64,000 nucleotides of DNA, taken from NCBI RefSeq assembly GCF_000708265.2, contig NZ_JCKI01000010.1, forward strand, positions 1 through 64,000, in the 5' to 3' direction. The position numbers were made by a program, and so were the translations under genes. A model generated the notes under the pieces. The model made no database searches. It was not told the DNA's origin and saw only the letters and a list, made by a program, of their open reading frames with translations. The stretch comes from Pedobacter sp. R20-19. GTDB lineage: Bacteria > Bacteroidota > Bacteroidia > Sphingobacteriales > Sphingobacteriaceae. Shown in pieces: positions 59,421 through 64,000 of the stretch (the stretch's first letter is position 1; every line of letters starts with the position of its first letter).

Positions 59421-59918
59421 ATGAAAACAGTATTAGTACCTACCGACTTCAACTTAGAAAGTACAGAGATTATTGATGCACTTGTACAAGTTCATCCTAA
59501 TGAAATCTTAAACATTATATTCTTGCATGCTTTCAAGTTATCAGATTCTATTACAGATATGCTGATGTTAAGTCGTCGGAGTCGCGATTATGAAAATGTA
59601 AGTGATGAATTTTATCAAAAATTAGAGGCTTCAAAGAAACGGTATCCCAATCATATTAATGCGATTGGAATTGAATATTTTTATGGAAGTACCGTATCCG
59701 CTTTTAAAAATTTTATAGAAGCATTTGATATTGCCTATATCGCCTATCCTAAAGAATATAATTTTAGGCCAATAAATAAATACAGCATTGATCCGAAGTT
59801 TTTAACGGAACGGTCAGGTTGCGAAGTGCTCTATTTAAACATCATGAAACTTCATGTTCAGGAAAACCTGATAGAAACGCGTATTCCTGAAGCACACTTA
59901 CAAGAGTTTAATGCTTAA
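59421..59918 (+). CDS. Universal stress protein-like protein
   Basis: The 165-residue protein begins KTVLVPTDFNLES, as do USP-family alpha/beta proteins, and shows the later DIAYIAYPKEY and GCEVLYLNI strands. I cannot see the ATP-binding GxxGx9G motif, so it may be a non-ATP-binding member. It lies 26 bases before the bestrophin gene and after the two-component pair, all on one strand. Confidence 0.6.
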   Translation: MKTVLVPTDFNLESTEIIDALVQVHPNEILNIIFLHAFKLSDSITDMLMLSRRSRDYENVSDEFYQKLEASKKRYPNHINAIGIEYFYGSTVSAFKNFIEAFDIAYIAYPKEYNFRPINKYSIDPKFLTERSGCEVLYLNIMKLHVQENLIETRIPEAHLQEFNA

Positions 59919-59944
59919 TTTTTCACGAACAAAGACCATTTATT

Positions 59945-60871
59945 ATGCTATTACGAAATAACATTCCGCTCACATACATCTTTGGAAAAATTAAATCAGA
60001 ACTACTTTTTGTGATCAGTTATTCTGTAGGCATTGTTGTGCTTTATCAAAATTTCCATGTTACCCGCATTTCCATTCCAGTGGCGGTACCAGCCTTACTG
60101 GGAACCATTATTTCCCTGCTATTGGCTTTCCGGTCAAACCAGGCTTATGACCGGTGGTGGGAAGCACGCACACTTTGGGGCGCCATTGTAAATGATTCCC
60201 GCTCGATATCCCGTCAGATTTTATCCTTTGTAGAAAATCCATATGGCTTAGATGAGGTGGAAGCATTTAAACAACGCTTTATTAAAAGACAAATTGGCTG
60301 GTGTTATTCGCTAAGCCAATCGCTTAGAGGCTTCAATGCCCGCAAAGGATTGGAAGAATATTTAAGTCCGGAAGAGCTTGCGTTTATCAAAAAACGTAGA
60401 AATGTGACTACCTCTTTACTGGAGTTGCACGGCATGGATTTAAAAAAAGCACTTAGTGAAGGCTGGATCAACAAGTATCAGCAGATTGAAATCGACAAAT
60501 CAATCACGGCATTGTGTAACCATATGGGTGGCTCTGAGCGGATTAAGAATACTGTTTTCCCTGTAACTTACAGTAAATACATCAACATGTCTATCCATTT
60601 ATTTATCGTGTTATTGCCTTTTGGATTAATAGAATACTTTGGATACATGGAAGTACCACTGGTTGTTGCTATTGCAGCGTTCTTTTTATTGGTCGAAAAA
60701 ATGGCCGTTCATCTTCAGGACCCCTTTGAAAATAAGCCTACAGATACGCCGACCACAACCATATGCAGAAACATAGAAAGAGATTTACTGCAAATGCTGG
60801 ATGATGATCAACTATATGAAGATAAACCACAGACAGAACTGGCATCAGTTGGTTCATACTATATTTTATAA
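59945..60871 (+). CDS. Bestrophin-family anion channel (UPF0187)
   Basis: The 308-residue membrane protein has the bestrophin pattern: LSLLLAFRSNQAYDRWWEARTLWGAIVNDSRSISRQ near 57-92, and FGLIEYFGYMEVPLVVAIAAFF near 225-246. Bacterial homologues form pentameric anion channels or are implicated in ion balance. Its operon-like place after the USP-like gene suggests a stress role. A strong terminator follows. Confidence 0.83.
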   Translation: MLLRNNIPLTYIFGKIKSELLFVISYSVGIVVLYQNFHVTRISIPVAVPALLGTIISLLLAFRSNQAYDRWWEARTLWGAIVNDSRSISRQILSFVENPYGLDEVEAFKQRFIKRQIGWCYSLSQSLRGFNARKGLEEYLSPEELAFIKKRRNVTTSLLELHGMDLKKALSEGWINKYQQIEIDKSITALCNHMGGSERIKNTVFPVTYSKYINMSIHLFIVLLPFGLIEYFGYMEVPLVVAIAAFFLLVEKMAVHLQDPFENKPTDTPTTTICRNIERDLLQMLDDDQLYEDKPQTELASVGSYYIL

Positions 60872-60972
60872 AAATCTTAATTCTTAGTGCTATTCCTTTT
60901 TGGAATGGTTAGTTAGCCAAAAGTGTTCCCTCTGGATGGAGTGAAGCTTAAATGGCAGTTAGTTATAATGAT

Positions 60973-61014
60973 AATTGATGCGGCGATGTTTCATTGCCGC
61001 ATCAATTTTTTTTA
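60973..61014. terminator. Bidirectional terminator
   Basis: Arms AATTGATGCGGC (60973-60984) and GCCGCATCAATT (60996-61007) pair perfectly over 12 bp, with four further pairs including a G-T and a 3-base loop, and a run of eight T follows. It lies between convergent genes. Confidence 0.92.
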
Positions 61015-61047
61015 TAAACTTCTAAACTAAAGCAGTAGAAATGTTGC

Positions 61048-62268
61048 TTATTTAAACCTGATGGCTTTTAATGGCGATACTTTACTAATGAGTAAAGATG
61101 GAATGATTAATACTGCCAAACACACCACTATTGTAACCAGGTTTAATGCCACCACATCAATAAAATGAAACTCAATAGGCGCATAGGCTAGAAAGTAAGA
61201 TGCCTGATTAAGCTTAAAAATATGGGTGGATTGCTGAAAAAAACCCAAACCAAGCCCCAATATATTCCCCAGTAATAAGCCAATTCCGATTAGATAAGCC
61301 GAATTAAATAAAAATATTTTCATAATCGACAAGTTACTGGCACCGAAAGATTTAAGCATGCCAATCATATTGGTGCGTTCTAAAATCATAATTAATAATG
61401 CAGTAACCATATTAATCACTCCAACAATCAACATTAGAATAAGCAACACCCGCGTATTCACATCCAGTAAACCTAACCAGGTAAAGATGTTGGGAAAGTT
61501 TTCTTTAATAGAAAATGATCTCAGATTTTGCGGTAACTCTTCAAAAATTCCATCAGCAACTAACTTTAACTTGTTAAAATCTTTAATTCTGATTTCAACG
61601 CCGCCAATTTCATCTGATTTCCAGTTATTTAACCGCTTAATAATATTCAGGTTTCCAAGTACAAATCCTTTATCTATATCTTCAACACCAATATCATAAA
61701 CGCCAACTATTTTAAATTTCCTTGGCCTCAACTGGTTTTGTACAAAGTACATGATAAAATCATCTCCAGTTTTAAGCTTTAACCTATTGGCTGTATAGCT
61801 GGAAATAAGCAATTCCTGCATGGCAGCAGTACTGTCAGCAAAATCGATAATGGTACCACTAATGATATGCTGTTTAATATAATTCCAGTTGTAATTTTTA
61901 TCTACTCCCTTAAAGTTAATCCCTTCAATTTCATTATTTGCAGAAAGAATAGCTGGTTTGGTGGCAAAAGGATAGTAGAAATCAATCTCTGGATTATCCT
62001 TTAACTGTTTTTTTGTTTCCGCATCCAGCACAAATGGCGAATGCTCAAAAGAATTATTTAGATCATATCGGGTAATCTGTACATCACCAAGATAGCCCCT
62101 AACCTTATCCTGAATTTCGGTTTTAAAACCTTTTATGATGGCAATAGACAATATCATGACGGCCAGGCTAAGCATCACACCCGCAATAGCAATGCGTACA
62201 ATTAACTTTGAAAAAGTTCGCTCTGATTTAATGGCTATACGGCTGGCTATGAAATATTCGAAATTCAA
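61048..62268 (-). CDS. FtsX/LolC-LolE-type ABC permease
   Basis: The 406-residue protein has an N-terminal membrane helix (about 21-45), a MacB-like periplasmic domain (about 46-260), and three C-terminal helices with FtsX features (ALLIMILERTNMIGMLKSFGASNLSIMKIFLFNS near 287-320). It probably forms part of a lipoprotein-release or export machine. The ATPase gene is not in the window. In many Bacteroidota one such permease serves as a homodimer. Confidence 0.85.
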   Translation of the reverse strand: MNFEYFIASRIAIKSERTFSKLIVRIAIAGVMLSLAVMILSIAIIKGFKTEIQDKVRGYLGDVQITRYDLNNSFEHSPFVLDAETKKQLKDNPEIDFYYPFATKPAILSANNEIEGINFKGVDKNYNWNYIKQHIISGTIIDFADSTAAMQELLISSYTANRLKLKTGDDFIMYFVQNQLRPRKFKIVGVYDIGVEDIDKGFVLGNLNIIKRLNNWKSDEIGGVEIRIKDFNKLKLVADGIFEELPQNLRSFSIKENFPNIFTWLGLLDVNTRVLLILMLIVGVINMVTALLIMILERTNMIGMLKSFGASNLSIMKIFLFNSAYLIGIGLLLGNILGLGLGFFQQSTHIFKLNQASYFLAYAPIEFHFIDVVALNLVTIVVCLAVLIIPSLLISKVSPLKAIRFK

Positions 62269-62487
62269 TTTAGATAATTTTGTAACAGCAAAAATGCTTA
62301 AATCATTTTTAAAAATGGCATATATTTGAAATATTATAGCCGTTTACCGATTAAGTAAATCAATAAAATGAAGGATTGTTTTAATGATTTACCTTTATCT
62401 CTGTTGAGAATAATTTATTTTGCATGAAATGCATTTGGAATGATGGTTAAAAACAGCCTTTCGAATAACCTTTAAAGTATACATAAA

Positions 62488-63756
62488 ATGAAAAGATATA
62501 TCTGCCTTGCTTTTACGAGCTTACTCGCACTATCTGCCTGCAGTCAACCGAAATCAATAGAAGATGACTTTGGCAAGGTGAAAGTGAATAAAAAAACCAC
62601 CATCAGGAGCATAAACATCCCTGATACCAGTGAGATTAAAACCGGAGCCGAGCAAACGGAAAAGTATTTACCGCTTTTAAAAGGAAAACGTGTGGGCATG
62701 GTCGTTAATCCCACATCAGTGATCGGCACACAAACCGTTGTGGATAGTTTACTTAAACAGGGCGTAAAAATTCAGAAAATATTCGGCCCCGAGCATGGCT
62801 TCAGAGGAGATGCAAGTGCTGGTGTTAAAGTGGATGATGCAGTAGATACCAAAACAGGAATTAAAGCCGTGTCGCTTTATGGAAAACACAGCACACCCAC
62901 CGCTGAAGATTTGGCTGATATAGACATTATGGTTTTTGATATTCAGGATGTTGGTGTTCGTTTTTACACCTACATTAATACGCTTCAAAATGTAATGGAA
63001 GCTTGCGCAGCTAACAATAAAGAATTAATCATATTAGACCGCCCAAATCCGAACGGATATTTAATTGACGGCCCTATTTTAGATCGTAAATTTAAATCAG
63101 GCATTGGTGTGCAGCCTATTCCTATTGCACATGGATTAACAGTGGGTGAATATGCACAAATGCTGAATGGTGAAGGTTGGTTAAAAAATAAAGTAACCTG
63201 CAAGATTACCGTGATTAAAAACCTAAATTATGATCATGAGATGGAATATGTTTTACCTGTTAAGCCTTCACCTAATTTAAATACGCAGCAAGCCATATTA
63301 CTTTATCCTTCAACCTGCTTATTTGAAGGCACCTATTTAAATCACGGTCGTGGTACGATGTTTCCTTTCACTATTGTGGGTGCACCATATTTAAAAGATA
63401 AATTTAAATTCAGCTTCACGCCGAAGAGCATCAAAGGAATGTCGGAAACGCCACTATTTCAAAACCAGGTTTGTTATGGTTTAGATCTAAGAAATTACGA
63501 TACTGTTAAATTAAGGAAAGCTAAACAGGTTAATATTTCATGGCTGATTGAGCTCTATAAGGCCTCGCCGCAAAAGGCAGATTTTTTTAACACCAAATTA
63601 AGTAAGGAAATGGGTGTAATTGAACGTTTAGTTGGGGTTTCCGATTTCAGACAACAGGTTATTGAAGGAAAAAGTGAAAAAGAAATCAGGGCAAGTTGGG
63701 AACCTGGGTTAAGTGCTTACAAAAAAATGCGCCTTAAATATCTGCTTTATAAGTAA
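62488..63756 (+). CDS. namZ: NamZ-type exo-beta-N-acetylmuramidase, lipoprotein (DUF1343)
   Basis: The 422-residue protein has a lipoprotein signal with lipobox LSAC (Cys18), so it is envelope-anchored. The DUF1343 pattern follows: GKRVGMVVNPTSVIG near 67-81, FGPEHGFRGDASAG near 99-112, and DVGVRFYTYINTLQNVMEACA near 154-174. Characterised NamZ enzymes release N-acetylmuramic acid from peptidoglycan fragments. The gene is divergent from the permease. A NamZ role is inferred from the family. Confidence 0.85.
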   Translation: MKRYICLAFTSLLALSACSQPKSIEDDFGKVKVNKKTTIRSINIPDTSEIKTGAEQTEKYLPLLKGKRVGMVVNPTSVIGTQTVVDSLLKQGVKIQKIFGPEHGFRGDASAGVKVDDAVDTKTGIKAVSLYGKHSTPTAEDLADIDIMVFDIQDVGVRFYTYINTLQNVMEACAANNKELIILDRPNPNGYLIDGPILDRKFKSGIGVQPIPIAHGLTVGEYAQMLNGEGWLKNKVTCKITVIKNLNYDHEMEYVLPVKPSPNLNTQQAILLYPSTCLFEGTYLNHGRGTMFPFTIVGAPYLKDKFKFSFTPKSIKGMSETPLFQNQVCYGLDLRNYDTVKLRKAKQVNISWLIELYKASPQKADFFNTKLSKEMGVIERLVGVSDFRQQVIEGKSEKEIRASWEPGLSAYKKMRLKYLLYK

Positions 63757-63760
63757 TGAG

Positions 63761-63815
63761 TGAATTTTGACTAAGTGAATTTTGAATGAATGAATTTTGA
63801 ATGAGTGAATGAATT
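63761..63815. repeat. 15-bp spaced short direct repeats
   Basis: TGAATTTTGA occurs at 63761-63770, 63776-63785 and 63791-63800, exactly 15 bases apart, and a shorter TGAATGAATT follows at 63806-63815. The rest of the gap to 63978 shows no clear feature. Confidence 0.85.
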
Positions 63816-63978
63816 GGTGTATGGTAATGAGCTTATAATGGAACGATGAAATTCTAGAAATAATTCGCATTCTTGACATACAGAACTAAACAATACGGAT
63901 TAGGCTTTGTTAATTAATAAGCGATTCTAAATATTGCTATAAAATCATTCAAAATTCAATTACTCAACCATTAAAATT

Positions 63979-64000
63979 ATGAGCGGACCTAAAGAAACAA
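63979..64000 (+). CDS. Possible start of the next gene, cut by window edge
   Basis: An ATG opens a plus-strand frame starting MSGPKET and then leaves the window. There are too few residues to assign a function or to be sure that it is coding. Confidence 0.35.

Noticed and set aside
1..64000. tRNA or rRNA genes
   Set aside because: I looked through the gaps for cloverleaf-like ends and found none, but no covariance search could be run.

Overview
The window is a chromosomal stretch from a Bacteroidota bacterium, most likely Sphingobacteriaceae and Pedobacter-like. Supporting signs are AT-rich DNA, promoters of the TAnnTTTG (-7) type, almost no Shine-Dalgarno sequences, Gld-family genes (gldC, gldF, gldG and a gldA-like ATPase), TonB-dependent receptors with carboxypeptidase-regulatory N-terminal domains, DUF4397 lipoproteins, and a DNA polymerase III alpha subunit with its own N-terminal exonuclease. 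The genus call is an inference from gene content. I see no rRNA, no tRNA, no prophage and no CRISPR array. The only mobile-element trace is the start of an IS200/IS605-type transposase at the left edge (1-66, minus) with a hairpin at 137-153.

Layout. 1-3100: transposase end, small membrane proteins, a striking array of ten 8-bp repeats (723-802) touching the stop codon of gldC, and the RNA helicase rhlE. 3100-8000: dihydroorotase, a YoeB-type toxin-antitoxin pair, a DUF3810 metalloprotease-like membrane protein, the tRNA hydroxylase miaE and a glycosyltransferase. 8000-14900: an iron-type TonB receptor with a PepSY membrane partner and a candidate operator, then a second TonB receptor in convergent orientation. 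14900-20100: hscA-like chaperone, flavin-dependent oxidoreductase, a SUFU-like protein and a secreted zinc phospholipase/nuclease. 20100-28600 (minus): DedA, two DUF4397 lipoproteins, dnaN downstream of gldF-gldG, an outer-membrane beta-barrel, a GldA-like ATPase and a glycerophosphodiesterase. 28900-38600: glyS, regulators and short-chain dehydrogenases, CAP protein, GtrA, a long aromatic amino acid hydroxylase, a PIN toxin-antitoxin pair and an NlpC/P60 hydrolase.

33700-43700 holds most of a phenylalanine/tyrosine breakdown route: aromatic amino acid hydroxylase, 4-hydroxyphenylpyruvate dioxygenase, homogentisate dioxygenase and a fumarylacetoacetate hydrolase-family enzyme, plus a flavin reductase. 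No maleylacetoacetate isomerase is visible. 43900-49500: a pyruvate oxidase, peroxiredoxin and DsbA-like operon, a DUF58 protein, a sugar dehydrogenase and thioredoxin. 49700-55300: dnaE and mdh. 55300-63800: tandem repeats, a retropepsin-like protein, truncated haemoglobin, a two-component system, a USP-like protein and a bestrophin, an FtsX/LolE-type permease and a NamZ-type muramidase.

The most unusual material is non-coding: three separate tandem arrays (723-802, 47681-47889, 55316-55586), an overlapping double hairpin at 6698-6740, dispersed palindromes shared between distant gaps, and a 33-codon ORF in the likely leader of hmgA. Several genes have the -7 promoter element only 3-8 bases before the ATG, which suggests leaderless or near-leaderless transcripts.
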